From Alloyangia mangrovi (GTDB lineage: Bacteria > Pseudomonadota > Alphaproteobacteria > Rhodobacterales > Rhodobacteraceae): DNA of 64,000 bases. The DNA is taken from contig NZ_NTHN02000002.1 in assembly GCF_002300555.2 (NCBI RefSeq), positions 142,361 to 206,360 on the forward strand, in the 5' to 3' direction. Shown here piece after piece: positions 1-13,091 of the stretch (its first letter is position 1; every line of letters starts with the position of its first letter). Both the position numbers and the translations under genes were made by a program. The notes under the pieces were generated by a model. That model did not search any database and had not been told where the DNA came from. It worked only from the letters and a program-made list of their open reading frames with translations.

Positions 1-1397
<1,397 letters not shown>

Positions 1398-1582
1398 GTC
1401 TGTGGTCCGGCCTTCTGAGTGTCTTGTGTCGCGGGTCTGGCCCGAGGCGCAGTCCGCAGGATCGGTGCGCCCAGAGCGCGGCGTGGCGTCGCGGGTGCTG
1501 GTCCCTGGAACATCGCCGTCAAGTTCGGTCTCTTGCCTTACTCGTATCGGCGATGGCCCTGCATGGCCATGGCGGAGACGAG

Positions 1583-1614
1583 AAAACGGGGGCAGGCCAT
1601 GGCCCGCCCCCGCC
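1583..1614 (-). terminator. Rho-independent terminator after glpV
   Basis: Read on the minus strand, a CGGGGGC/GCCCCCG inverted repeat (arms 1587-1593 and 1606-1612) encloses a GC-rich loop that is itself palindromic (GGCCATGGCC). It is followed by TTTTCT. It lies just after the glpV stop codon and before glpK, so it would end or attenuate the importer transcript. Confidence 0.75.
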
Positions 1615-1622
1615 AAGTTAGC

Positions 1623-3326
<1,704 letters not shown>

Positions 3327-3405
3327 GGTTTCCTCCCTTATTGAACCATTTGGACGTGTGCGGTGGTCCGGGTCTCCTCCGGCCCGTAGCGCGCTCTGCC
3401 GGGTC

Positions 3406-3678
3406 TCAGACCCAGCGGAACACCGCCACCGCGTAGATCAGGCAGACGACAAGCGCCGCCGGCTGCGCCTGGCCGACAAGGCCGAGCCAGGCGAGATTGA
3501 TGAAGGCCGATCCCAGCAGCGTGATGAAAAGCCGGTCGCCGCGGGTGGTCTCGATGCCGAGGATCCCGTGACGCGGTGTCTCGGGGAAGCGGATCGCCAG
3601 CAGGGTGAAAATCACCAGGAGCGCCGCGATGCTCAGGAAGAAGGCCGCGGTGGGCCAGGTCCATGCCATCCAGTCCAT
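3406..3678 (-). CDS. glpU: Small membrane protein of the glycerol importer operon (DUF2160 type, GlpU)
   Basis: This 90-residue protein is very hydrophobic. Membrane segments are visible at about residues 7-27 (PTAAFFLSIAALLVIFTLLA), 47-68 (FITLLGSAFINLAWLGLVG) and 72-88. It matches the small DUF2160 proteins found between the permease and binding-protein genes of glycerol importer operons. It starts 12 bases after glpQ ends, in the same transcription unit. Its biochemical role is not known. A stabilising or accessory subunit of the GlpPQ channel is a reasonable guess from position only. Confidence 0.82.
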   Translation of the reverse strand: MDWMAWTWPTAAFFLSIAALLVIFTLLAIRFPETPRHGILGIETTRGDRLFITLLGSAFINLAWLGLVGQAQPAALVVCLIYAVAVFRWV

Positions 3679-3690
3679 TGCTCTCTCCTC

Positions 3691-4542
<852 letters not shown>

Positions 4543-4543
4543 C

Positions 4544-5412
<869 letters not shown>

Positions 5413-5413
<1 letters not shown>

Positions 5414-6495
5414 CAGGCGGCCTCCCCCTCGGGTGCGACGCGCCAGTCGTCGCGGTAGACGTTGACGTGGGCGGGATCGAAGCGCACGCGGGTCATGTCG
5501 GGCCCGATGTTCTCGTCCTCGCCGGCGACGATGTTGATGTCATGTCCGAAGAACTCGGCGCGGATGATCTTGTGCCGCCCGGCGTCCTCGACCCGGCGGA
5601 TCTTGACCGGGAGTCCCTCGGTCTGGCTCAGACGGGCGAACTCGGGGCGCACACCGATCTCGACCTTGCCCTCCATGGCGCGATAGCCGGTGCCGAGATC
5701 GAAGTTCGAGCCATTGATGTAGGCGCGGCTGCCTTCGACTTTGGCCGGGATCACGTTCATCCCCGGAGAGCCGATGAAATAGCCGACAAAAGTATGCTCG
5801 GGACGCTCGAAAAGCTCTTCGGGGGTGCCGATCTGTACGACGCGGCCGTCGTACATCACCACCACCTTGTCGGCGAAGGTCAGCGCTTCGGTCTGGTCGT
5901 GGGTGACGTAGATCATCGTATGGCCGAAATCGTGGTGCAGCTTCTTGAGCTGGGTGCGCAGCTCCCACTTCATGTGCGGGTCGATCACCGTCAGCGGCTC
6001 GTCGAACAGCAGCGCGTTCACGTCCTTGCGCACCATGCCGCGCCCAAGGCTGATCTTCTGCTTGGCGTCGGCGGTGAGCCCGCTGCACTTGCGGCGCAGC
6101 TGGTCCTCCATGCCGATCATCCGCGCGATCTCCTGCACGCGCTCGGCGACATAGGCCTCGTCGCGGCCGCGGTTGCGCAGCGGGAAGGCGAGATTGTCGT
6201 GCACGGTCATCGTGTCGTAGACGACCGGGAACTGGAACACCTGCGCGATGTTGCGCTCGGCGGTGGGGGCGTGGGTCACGTCCTGCCCGCCAAAGAGCAC
6301 ACGCCCCTGCGAGGGGATCAGCAGCCCCGAGATGATGTTGAGCAGCGTGGACTTGCCGCAGCCCGAAGACCCGAGCAGCGCATAGGCGCCGCCGTCCTCC
6401 CAGTCATGGGTCATCTGCTTGAGCGCGAAGTCCTCTTCTCCGCGCGGGTGCGCCATGTAGGAGTGGGCGAGATTATCTAGCGTTATCTTAGCCAT
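5413..6495 (-). CDS. glpT: Glycerol ABC transporter ATP-binding protein GlpT (degenerate signature motif)
   Basis: This is a 360-residue MalK-type ATPase: a nucleotide-binding domain (about 1-235) and a C-terminal TOBE-like domain. Walker A is intact (GSSGCGKST, residues 42-50). Walker B is intact (ALLFDEP) and the H-loop histidine is present (YVTHDQTEA). The ABC signature is not LSGGQ: the segment reads KCSGLTADAKQKISLGRG, and the D-loop is LTVIDP. This complements GlpS, which keeps LSGGQ but has lost the H-loop histidine. Note that this GlpT is an ATPase and is unrelated to the E. coli glycerol-3-phosphate antiporter of the same name. Confidence 0.93.
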
Positions 6496-6507
6496 ATCAA
6501 CATCTCC

Positions 6508-7596
6508 TCAGGCAGCCAGCGCGTAGGCGGCGGGGGCGACCAGTTCGCCGTTCTCGCCGAAGACGTAGACGTGCCGGGGCGAGAGCCAGACATCCAGCGG
6601 CTTGCCGATTGGCAGGTCGTGCACGCCGCTGACGAGGCCCACCCAGCGCTCGCCGTGATGGTCAAGGTGCACGAAGGTCTCGGAGCCGGTCAGCTCGCTC
6701 ACCTGCAGTTCTGTGCGGAAGCGCAGCGCCTCGGGCTCGTGCTGCATGATCTCGAGGTGGTTGGGTCGGAAACCCGCCATGTAGCGCCCGTCGGGCAGGT
6801 CCTTGAGCTTGCCGGTCGCGGCGGCGCTCTGGCCTTCGCCGAACATCAGCCGCTCGCCGGTCTTTGAGATCTGCAGGAAGTTCATCGGCGGATCGCTGAA
6901 GACGCGGGCCGTGGTGGCATCGAGCGGCTGGCGGTAGACCTCGGGGGTGGGGCCGAACTGGGTGACGCGTCCTTCCCAGAGAGTGGCGGTGTGCCCGCCG
7001 AGCAGGAGCGCCTCTTCCGGCTCGGTCGTGGCGTAGACGAAGATCGATCCGGAAGCCTCGAATATCTTGGGAATTTCCACCCTAAGCTCTTCACGCAGCT
7101 TGTAGTCGAGGTTGGCCAGCGGCTCGTCGAGCAGCACCAGACCGGCGTTCTTGACCAGCGCCCGCGCCAGCGCGCAGCGCTGCTGCTGGCCACCCGACAG
7201 CTCGAGCGGCTTGCGCTCGAGGAAGGGGGTCAGCTTCATCAGATCGGCGCTTTCGCGCACCCGGCGGTCGATCTCGGCCCGGTCCACGCCCATCAGCTTC
7301 ATCGGCGAGGCAATGTTCTGGTAGACGCTCATCGAGGGGTAGTTGATGAACTGCTGGTAGACCATGGCCACCTTGCGGTCTTGCACCGGCATGCCGGTGA
7401 CGTCCTTGCCTTCCCAGAAAATCTTGCCGGTGGAGGGCGCATCGAGCCCCGCCATCAGCCGCATCAGCGACGTCTTGCCCGACAGGGTCGGGCCCAGCAG
7501 CACGTTCATCGTGCCATTGGCGAGCGTCAGATCGGTCGGGGCAATATGGGTCTGCCCCTCGACGATCTTCGAAACGCCCTTCAGTTCCAGCGACAT
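6508..7596 (-). CDS. glpS: Glycerol ABC transporter ATP-binding protein GlpS (no H-loop histidine)
   Basis: This is a 362-residue MalK-type ATPase. Walker A is GPTLSGKTS (residues 35-43), the signature is canonical (LSGGQQQR, about 133-140) and Walker B is LVLLDEP (about 153-159). The position that normally holds the switch histidine reads YATTEPEEALLL, so threonine and glutamate replace the usual TH(D/E) motif. A C-terminal TOBE-like regulatory domain follows residue 240. It is the second gene of the operon, starting 36 bases after the end of glpD, and it precedes glpT. Confidence 0.93.
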   Translation of the reverse strand: MSLELKGVSKIVEGQTHIAPTDLTLANGTMNVLLGPTLSGKTSLMRLMAGLDAPSTGKIFWEGKDVTGMPVQDRKVAMVYQQFINYPSMSVYQNIASPMKLMGVDRAEIDRRVRESADLMKLTPFLERKPLELSGGQQQRCALARALVKNAGLVLLDEPLANLDYKLREELRVEIPKIFEASGSIFVYATTEPEEALLLGGHTATLWEGRVTQFGPTPEVYRQPLDATTARVFSDPPMNFLQISKTGERLMFGEGQSAAATGKLKDLPDGRYMAGFRPNHLEIMQHEPEALRFRTELQVSELTGSETFVHLDHHGERWVGLVSGVHDLPIGKPLDVWLSPRHVYVFGENGELVAPAAYALAA

Positions 7597-7632
7597 AAGG
7601 TCCTCCTCCCCGCGCCGTATGTCTCCGCCGTG

Positions 7633-9228
7633 CTATTCGGCGGCGTCGGCCCTTTCGCGGCGGGATGCCATCCAGCCGTCCAGCGCCGATATCTCCTCCG
7701 CACTCAGGCGCAGCCCGAGCTTGGTGCGTCGCCACACCACGTCCTCGGCCGTGCGGGCAAATTCCTGCCGCATCAGCCAGATCACTTCCGCCTCGGTGAG
7801 CGTCGCGCCGAAGTCCCTCCCGAGATCCGCGGCGCTTTTTGCCCCTCCCAGAAGGGTTTCCGCCTCGGTGCCATAGGCGCGCCCGAGCCGCCGCGCCCAA
7901 GCCGCTCCGAGGAAGGGATATTTCCCGTTCAGAGTTTGCACCAGCCGGTCGAACCCGTCGACCGGGAAATCCCCGCCGGGCATCGCGGCACCCGCGGTCC
8001 AGGGGCCGGACTTCAGAGCGATGTGCTCGCCGATCTTCTCCAGCGCGCTTTCTGCAAGCCGCCGGTAGGTGGTGATCTTGCCGCCGAAGACGTTGAGCAC
8101 CGGCGCGCCCCCTTCCGCGTCCACCTTCAGCGTGTAATCCCGCGTCGCCGCCGTGGCGCTGGAAGCGCCGTCGTCGTAGAGCGGGCGCACACCGGAGTAG
8201 GTCCAGACCACGTCCTCCGCCGAAATCGACTGCGCAAAATACTGGTTGGCGAAGTTGATCAGGTAGGCCTGCTCCTCGGGGGTGCAAACCGGGCGGCGGT
8301 CCGGGTCGTCATGTTCGGCGTCGGTGGTGCCGATCAGGGTGAAGTCGCGCTCGTAGGGGATCGCGAAGATGATCCGCCCGTCGGTGCCCTGGAAGAAGTA
8401 GCACTTGTCGTGATCGTAGAGCCGGCGGGTGACGATATGGCTGCCGCGCACCAACCGAACGCCCTCGCGCGAGGGCAGATCGATCGTGTCGTGGATGATG
8501 TCACCGACCCAGGGGCCACCCGCGTTGATCAACATCTTCGCGTAATGCGTTGCTTCTTCTCCAGTTTCTGCGTTCTCGATCTCGACGCGCCAGAGCGCAC
8601 CCTCGCGCCGCGCATGGGTGACCTTGGTGCGGGTCAAGATGGTGGCGCCGCGCGCCTCTGCGTCGCGGGCGTTGAGCACCACCAGCCGAGAATCCTCGAC
8701 CCAGCAGTCGGAATACTCGTAAGCGCGCTCGAAGCGCGGCTGCAGCGGCGCGCCCTCCTTCGTGCCCTTGAGCGAGAGCGTCGCCGTGCCCGGCAGGATC
8801 TTCCGTCCGCCGAGATGATCGTACATGAACAGCCCCGTGCGGATCAGCCAGGCCGGACGGCGGCCTTTCATCCAGGGCATGGCGAGGCCGAGCATCTTGG
8901 AGATCGGCGTCTCGCTCTCGAAGCGCATGTCCCTGTGATAGGGCAGTACGAAGCGCATCGGCCAGCTGATATGCGGCATGGCGCGCAGCAGCACCTCGCG
9001 CTCGACCAGCGCCTCGTGCACCAGCCGCACCTCGAGATACTCGAGATAGCGCAGCCCGCCGTGAAAGAGCTTGGTCGAGGCCGAGGAGGTCGCCGAGGCC
9101 AGATCGCCCATCTCGGCCAGCACCACCGAAGCGCCGCGCCCGGCCGCGTCCCGGGCGATGCCGCATCCGTTGATGCCGCCGCCGATGACGAAGAGATCTG
9201 CAGGGGTGTCCGGGGTGGTCTTGCGCAC
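7633..9228 (-). CDS. glpD: Glycerol-3-phosphate dehydrogenase GlpD
   Basis: This 531-residue FAD enzyme oxidises sn-glycerol 3-phosphate to dihydroxyacetone phosphate at the inner membrane and passes electrons to quinone. The dinucleotide fold is at the N-terminus (LFVIGGGINGCGIARDAAG), followed by the family motif SASTKLFHGGLRYLE. Further markers are INAGGPWVGD, VRGSHIVTRR, IGTTDAEHDD and VFGGKITTYRRLAE. It is the first gene of the importer operon, so uptake and oxidation are co-expressed. The start is the ATG nearest the divergent intergenic region that carries the candidate GlpR boxes. Confidence 0.97.
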   Translation of the reverse strand: MRKTTPDTPADLFVIGGGINGCGIARDAAGRGASVVLAEMGDLASATSSASTKLFHGGLRYLEYLEVRLVHEALVEREVLLRAMPHISWPMRFVLPYHRDMRFESETPISKMLGLAMPWMKGRRPAWLIRTGLFMYDHLGGRKILPGTATLSLKGTKEGAPLQPRFERAYEYSDCWVEDSRLVVLNARDAEARGATILTRTKVTHARREGALWRVEIENAETGEEATHYAKMLINAGGPWVGDIIHDTIDLPSREGVRLVRGSHIVTRRLYDHDKCYFFQGTDGRIIFAIPYERDFTLIGTTDAEHDDPDRRPVCTPEEQAYLINFANQYFAQSISAEDVVWTYSGVRPLYDDGASSATAATRDYTLKVDAEGGAPVLNVFGGKITTYRRLAESALEKIGEHIALKSGPWTAGAAMPGGDFPVDGFDRLVQTLNGKYPFLGAAWARRLGRAYGTEAETLLGGAKSAADLGRDFGATLTEAEVIWLMRQEFARTAEDVVWRRTKLGLRLSAEEISALDGWMASRRERADAAE

Positions 9229-9291
9229 GGGGGGCCTCGTTCAACTTGGGGGCAGGCTAAACCCGGACCGCACATTCACGCAAGACGTTTG

Positions 9292-9311
9292 TTTTCGTTT
9301 TTTTTTCGTTT
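9292..9311. promoter_or_regulatory. Candidate GlpR operator upstream of glpD (tandem TTTTCGTTT)
   Basis: Two identical copies of TTTTCGTTT lie at 9292-9300 and 9303-9311. They are exactly 11 bases apart, one helical turn, and sit 64-83 bases upstream of the glpD start in the glpD-glpR divergent region. DeoR-family repressors commonly bind direct repeats of this sort. Assignment to GlpR is inferred from position and from the related boxes next to glpR. Confidence 0.6.
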
Positions 9312-9440
9312 CAAGACCTGCGGCAATTTCCCCATATTCTCCTGTGCTTCGGATGCATTCTTACAATCTCACTGTGCAGATGCAGAAACGATTCCACTGG
9401 AATCGGCGCTGGTTTGCGGCTCTTCTGCCCGTGTCAGGAT

Positions 9441-9460
9441 AAAACGAAAGAAACCGAACA
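9441..9460. promoter_or_regulatory. Candidate GlpR operator just before glpR
   Basis: Read on the plus strand, AAAACGAAAG at 9441-9450 is followed by AAACCGAAC at 9451-9459. These are complements of the TTTCGTTT box found near glpD, again about one helical turn apart. They end five bases before the glpR ATG, so bound repressor would block glpR itself. Confidence 0.5.
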
Positions 9461-9463
9461 CCC

Positions 9464-10231
9464 ATGTCCCAATCGCTGCGCCACCCGGAGATTCTCGAGA
9501 TCGCCCGCCGCGACGGCAAGGTGACCGTCGAAGGGCTGGCACAGCATTTCGGCGTAACGCTGCAGACCATCCGCCGGGATCTCAGCGATCTGGCCGACAC
9601 CGGGCGCCTCGAGCGGGTGCACGGCGGGGCGGTGCTGCCCTCGGGCACGATGAACATCGGCTACGAGGAACGGCGCCATCTCAACATGGACGCAAAGACT
9701 GCCATCGCCCGGGCCTGCGCCGAACGCATCCCGCATGGCATCTCGCTGTTTCTCAACATCGGCACCAGCACCGAGGCGGTGGCGCGCGAGCTATTGCACC
9801 ACAAGGGGCTGATGGTGGTGACCAACAACATGAATGTCGCCAATATCCTCGTCGCCAACCCCGACTGCGAAGTCCTGGTCAGCGGTGGCAACCTGCGCCG
9901 CACCGACGGCGGGCTCATTGGTGCGCTGGCGACCGAGAGCATCCGGCAGTTCAAGTTCGACCTTGCGGTGATCGGCTGCTCGGCGCTGGACGGCGAGGGG
10001 GACATCCTCGATTTCGACATCCAGGAAGTCGGGGTGAGCCGCGCCATCCTGCGCCAGTCGCGCCGCACCTACCTTGTCGCCGACCAGTCGAAATTCAAGC
10101 GCAGCGCGCCGGCGCGCATTGCCTCGCTGTCCGAGATCGACAAGTTCCTCACCGACGCGCCGCTGGAGCCCGGCCTCGCCGCGGCCTGCGCCGACTGGGG
10201 TTGCGAGGTGGTGGTGGCCGGACGGGGCTGA
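9464..10231 (+). CDS. glpR: DeoR-family glycerol regulon repressor GlpR
   Basis: This is a 255-residue DeoR-family regulator. The N-terminal helix-turn-helix (about residues 5-60) includes VTVEGLAQHFGVTLQTIRRD followed by LSDLADTGRLERVHGGAV. The C-terminal sugar-phosphate sensor domain includes FLNIGTSTEAVARELL and AVIGCSALDGEGDILDFD. It is divergent from the glpD operon, which fits a repressor released by glycerol 3-phosphate, as for E. coli GlpR. TTTCGTTT-like boxes next to both start sites suggest it controls the operon and itself. Confidence 0.94.
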   Translation: MSQSLRHPEILEIARRDGKVTVEGLAQHFGVTLQTIRRDLSDLADTGRLERVHGGAVLPSGTMNIGYEERRHLNMDAKTAIARACAERIPHGISLFLNIGTSTEAVARELLHHKGLMVVTNNMNVANILVANPDCEVLVSGGNLRRTDGGLIGALATESIRQFKFDLAVIGCSALDGEGDILDFDIQEVGVSRAILRQSRRTYLVADQSKFKRSAPARIASLSEIDKFLTDAPLEPGLAAACADWGCEVVVAGRG

Positions 10232-10275
10232 GCCGCGGCTTGCGCGTGGCGCCGGTGGCGCTATAGCTCGCGCCC

Positions 10276-10983
10276 ATGCGTTTCGAGACCCCGCTCATCC
10301 CCGCCCGCCTGCTGCGCCGCTACAAGCGTTTCCTCGCCGACTGCCGGCTCGAGGATGGCTCCGAGATCACCGCCCATGTCGCCAACCCCGGCAGCATGCT
10401 GGGCATGGCAGAGCCCGAGACCCGGATCTGGCTCGAGCCCAACGACGATCCGAAGCGAAAGCTGAAATACGCCTGGCGGCTCATCGAGCACGAGGGCGGC
10501 GCCTTCACCGGCGTCGATACCGGCGTGCCCAACCGGGTGCTGCGCGCCGCGCTGGAGGCGGGGCAGGTGGCGGGGCTCGAGGGCTACGAGTCCGTCCGCC
10601 CCGAGGTGAAATACGGCGTGAAAAGCCGCATCGATTTTCTGCTCACCGGCGCTGCTCGCCGGGATTGCTACGTCGAGGTGAAATCGGTGACCCTTTCTCG
10701 CAGGCCGGGTCGCGCCGAGTTCCCCGACAGCGTCACGGCGCGCGGGGCCAAGCATCTCGCGGAGCTCTCCGCCATGGTCGCGCAGGGACACCGCGCGGTG
10801 ATGCTCTACCTCGTGCAGCGCACCGATGCCGAGGAGGTTACCCTCGCCGCCGACATCGACCCCACCTATGCCGCCGCCTTCGCCGCCGCGCGTACGGCGG
10901 GCGTCGAGGTGCTCGCGCTCGGCTGCCGGATCACCCCCGAGGAGATCACCCTCGGCGCGCCGTTGCCCTTCCGCGCGCCCTGA
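10276..10983 (+). CDS. sfsA: SfsA family DNA/RNA nuclease-like protein
   Basis: This is a 235-residue protein of normal SfsA length. Family markers are the N-terminal RYKRFLADCRLEDG, the segment HVANPGSMLG, then GVKSRIDFLLT and YVEVKSVTL, and the C-terminal VLYLVQRTD-like segment (here MLYLVQRTDAEEV). SfsA was named for stimulation of maltose fermentation in E. coli. The conserved D/EVK cores belong to a restriction-endonuclease-like fold, so a nucleic-acid role is likely but unproven. It lies 44 bases after glpR on the same strand, with no recognisable link to glycerol. Confidence 0.93.
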   Translation: MRFETPLIPARLLRRYKRFLADCRLEDGSEITAHVANPGSMLGMAEPETRIWLEPNDDPKRKLKYAWRLIEHEGGAFTGVDTGVPNRVLRAALEAGQVAGLEGYESVRPEVKYGVKSRIDFLLTGAARRDCYVEVKSVTLSRRPGRAEFPDSVTARGAKHLAELSAMVAQGHRAVMLYLVQRTDAEEVTLAADIDPTYAAAFAAARTAGVEVLALGCRITPEEITLGAPLPFRAP

Positions 10984-10995
10984 GGCCCCTGCGCG

Positions 10996-11056
10996 TTTTC
11001 TTCTAGGTCCAAATATCCCGGGGGAGTCCGCGCCAGCGGACGGGGGCAGAGCCCCC
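10996..11056. repeat. Palindromic intergenic element, copy A
   Basis: The unit runs from TTTTCTTCTAGGTCC through AAATATCCCGGGGG to GGGGGCAGAGCCCCC. It contains two nested hairpins: GTCCGC/GCGGAC around GCCA, and GGGGGC/GCCCCC around AGA. The same unit occurs in inverse orientation at 62844-62900, also between convergently transcribed genes. I recall near-identical units between genes in many Rhodobacteraceae genomes. A bidirectional terminator or REP-like function is possible. Confidence 0.8.
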
Positions 11057-11079
11057 ATCCACCGATCGAACCACGCGCC

Positions 11080-11976
11080 TCAGGCCAGCCGCGAGCGCGG
11101 CTCCGCGGCGGTCTCGGCTTCCTTCTCCCGCGTGACGTGCAGCGTGCGGGTGGGGAAGGGAATGTCGATGCCGTTGGCATCCAGCGCTTCCTTGACCTTG
11201 CGCTTCATGTCGGCCTGATAGGCGAAATACTCGCCGCTGCCGACCCAGACCCGCACCAGGAAATCGACCGAGCTGTCGTTCAGGGCGTTCACCTGGATGA
11301 AGGGCTCGGGATCGTTCAGCGAGCGCGGGTCGGCCATGATCGTCTCGCGGATCACCCGCTCGGCGGTGGCGAGGTTGGCGCCGTAACCGACACCGAAGGT
11401 CCATTCCGCCCGGCGCGTCTTATAGATCGAGTAGTTCTCGATGACATTGCCCCAGACTTCCGAGTTCGGCACGATGATCTGCGTGTTGCCCAGGCTGGCG
11501 AGTTCGGTGGTGTTGAGGGTGATGTCCTTGACCGTCCCCGAGACCCCGGCGACCGAGACGAAATCCCCCAGCTTGATCGGCCGGAAGACGATGATCATCA
11601 CCCCCGCGGCGACATTCGACAGGGTGCCCTGCAGCGCGAGGCCGACGGCAAGGCCGGCCGCGCCCAGTGCTGCGATGATCGAGGTGGTTTGCACACCGAA
11701 GGTGTTGAGCACGATGAGGATGGTGAAGATCATCACCACGTAACGCGCGATATTGCCGAGGAAATTGAAGAGTGTGTCGTCAAGCCGGGCGCTGCGCGCC
11801 GACATGGCGGTGATCCGGCCCTTGACCCAGCGGCCAATGAAAAGGCCCACCAGCAGCAGCACGATGGCCGCCACCACGTTGCCGAGCATGCTCGCCAGGA
11901 AGTCCAGCGTGAACACGTCGGAGAGCGACGTGCCGTTGTAGATCTCGGTGTTCATGACTTCGTTGATACTGTCCAT
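11080..11976 (-). CDS. Small-conductance mechanosensitive channel, MscS family
   Basis: This 298-residue MscS channel would open under membrane tension and release small solutes during osmotic downshift. Two N-terminal membrane segments precede the pore helix TM3, seen as AALGAAGLAVGLALQGTLSN followed by VAAGVMII. The cytoplasmic beta domain follows (GDFVSVAGVSGTVKDITLNT, then IIVPNSEVWGNVIENYS). The C-terminus is a normal cage region. The gene is convergent with sfsA across repeat copy A and divergent from map. Confidence 0.93.
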   Translation of the reverse strand: MDSINEVMNTEIYNGTSLSDVFTLDFLASMLGNVVAAIVLLLVGLFIGRWVKGRITAMSARSARLDDTLFNFLGNIARYVVMIFTILIVLNTFGVQTTSIIAALGAAGLAVGLALQGTLSNVAAGVMIIVFRPIKLGDFVSVAGVSGTVKDITLNTTELASLGNTQIIVPNSEVWGNVIENYSIYKTRRAEWTFGVGYGANLATAERVIRETIMADPRSLNDPEPFIQVNALNDSSVDFLVRVWVGSGEYFAYQADMKRKVKEALDANGIDIPFPTRTLHVTREKEAETAAEPRSRLA

Positions 11977-12215
11977 TGTCCCTCGTCGGTCCTTCTTTGC
12001 GGCTTGCGCCTGTCTTGCGCGCCGCTGCGTCCGGCACGTCTTCGGGTCGGGTCTGCCTGATCCCCTTCAGGCGGTCTTCGGGCCATGCCCGGATTGGCAG
12101 GCTCCGCATTGCGGCCCGCATCGCGGGACTTAACGCGGGGACATGCCATTGCGTTCCCCTGCCATCCTCTGGCAATGGAAGGCAACACGTATTAAGTATT
12201 GAAGGGAAGAGACCC

Positions 12216-13043
12216 ATGGAGCGCCCCGTCTTGCGAAACGACACGAGCGGCCGTCTCACCCGCGACGGCATCCGCATTCACGAATCCGCCGATTTTGTCG
12301 GCATGGAAAAGGCTGGTGCGCTGGCCGCGAAGATCCTCGACGATCTCGCGCCGCTGGTCGAGCCCGGCCGCACCACTGCAGAGATCGACGACTTCATCCG
12401 AGGGGCGGTCGAGGATGCAGGCGCGATCTCGGCCACCATCGGCTACAAGGGCTACCAGCACGCCAGCTGCATCTCGATCAACCACGTGGTCTGCCACGGC
12501 ATCCCCGGCGACAAGAAGCTGAAGGATGGCGACATCCTCAATGTCGACGTCACGGTGATCGTCGATGGCTGGTACGGCGATACCTCGCGCATGTACGTGG
12601 CGGGCAAGCTCTCGCGCAAGGCCGAGCGGCTGATCCAGGTGACCCACGACTCGCTGATGCTGGGGATCGAGGCGGTGAAGCCGGGCAACACCTTCGGCGA
12701 CATCGGCCATGCCATCCAGAGCTACGTCGAGGCGCAGCGCATGTCGGTGGTGCGCGATTTCTGCGGTCACGGCCTCGGCCGGGTGTTCCACGCCGCGCCC
12801 AACGTGCTGCACTACGGCCGCGCGGGCACCGGGCCGGTGCTGGAAGAGGGCATGTTCTTCACCATCGAGCCTATGGTGAATCTCGGCCGCCCCGAGACCA
12901 AGGTGCTTGCTGACGACTGGACCGCGGTCACCCGCGACAAGTCGCTCTCGGCGCAGTTCGAGCATTCGGTTGGCGTGACCGCCGACGGGGCCCAGATCTT
13001 CACCCTCTCGCCGGGCGGCAAGTTCCACCCGACCTGGGGCTGA
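12216..13043 (+). CDS. map: Type I methionine aminopeptidase Map
   Basis: Map removes the initiator methionine from nascent proteins. The five metal ligands of the pita-bread fold are recognisable: two aspartates in ILNVDVTVIVDGWYGDTSRM, a histidine in GHGLGRVFHAAPN, a glutamate in FFTIEPMVNLG and a glutamate in SAQFEHSVGVT. The ATG at 12216 is chosen because it follows GAAGGGAAGAG and gives a 275-residue protein of normal length. The frame stays open 80 codons further upstream, but that stretch has no family similarity. Confidence 0.95.
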   Translation: MERPVLRNDTSGRLTRDGIRIHESADFVGMEKAGALAAKILDDLAPLVEPGRTTAEIDDFIRGAVEDAGAISATIGYKGYQHASCISINHVVCHGIPGDKKLKDGDILNVDVTVIVDGWYGDTSRMYVAGKLSRKAERLIQVTHDSLMLGIEAVKPGNTFGDIGHAIQSYVEAQRMSVVRDFCGHGLGRVFHAAPNVLHYGRAGTGPVLEEGMFFTIEPMVNLGRPETKVLADDWTAVTRDKSLSAQFEHSVGVTADGAQIFTLSPGGKFHPTWG

Positions 13044-13053
13044 CCCCGGTCAG

Positions 13054-13085
13054 GCCGGGCGCGCCCCCGCCGGGCCGCGCCCGGC
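13054..13085. terminator. Hairpin between convergent map and aldehyde dehydrogenase genes
   Basis: A perfect 10-bp inverted repeat, GCCGGGCGCG (13054-13063) and CGCGCCCGGC (13076-13085), sits in the 48-base gap between the two stop codons. It is followed on the plus strand by TGATTTTC. It could end transcription from both sides, though the T tract is weak. Confidence 0.55.
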
Positions 13086-13091
13086 TGATTT

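Noticed and set aside
6991..10266. Very long open frame (over 1,000 codons) on the plus strand opposite glpS and glpD.
   Set aside because: It is a shadow of GC-rich codon use. It lies antisense to well-recognised genes, shows no family similarity and has no ribosome site.
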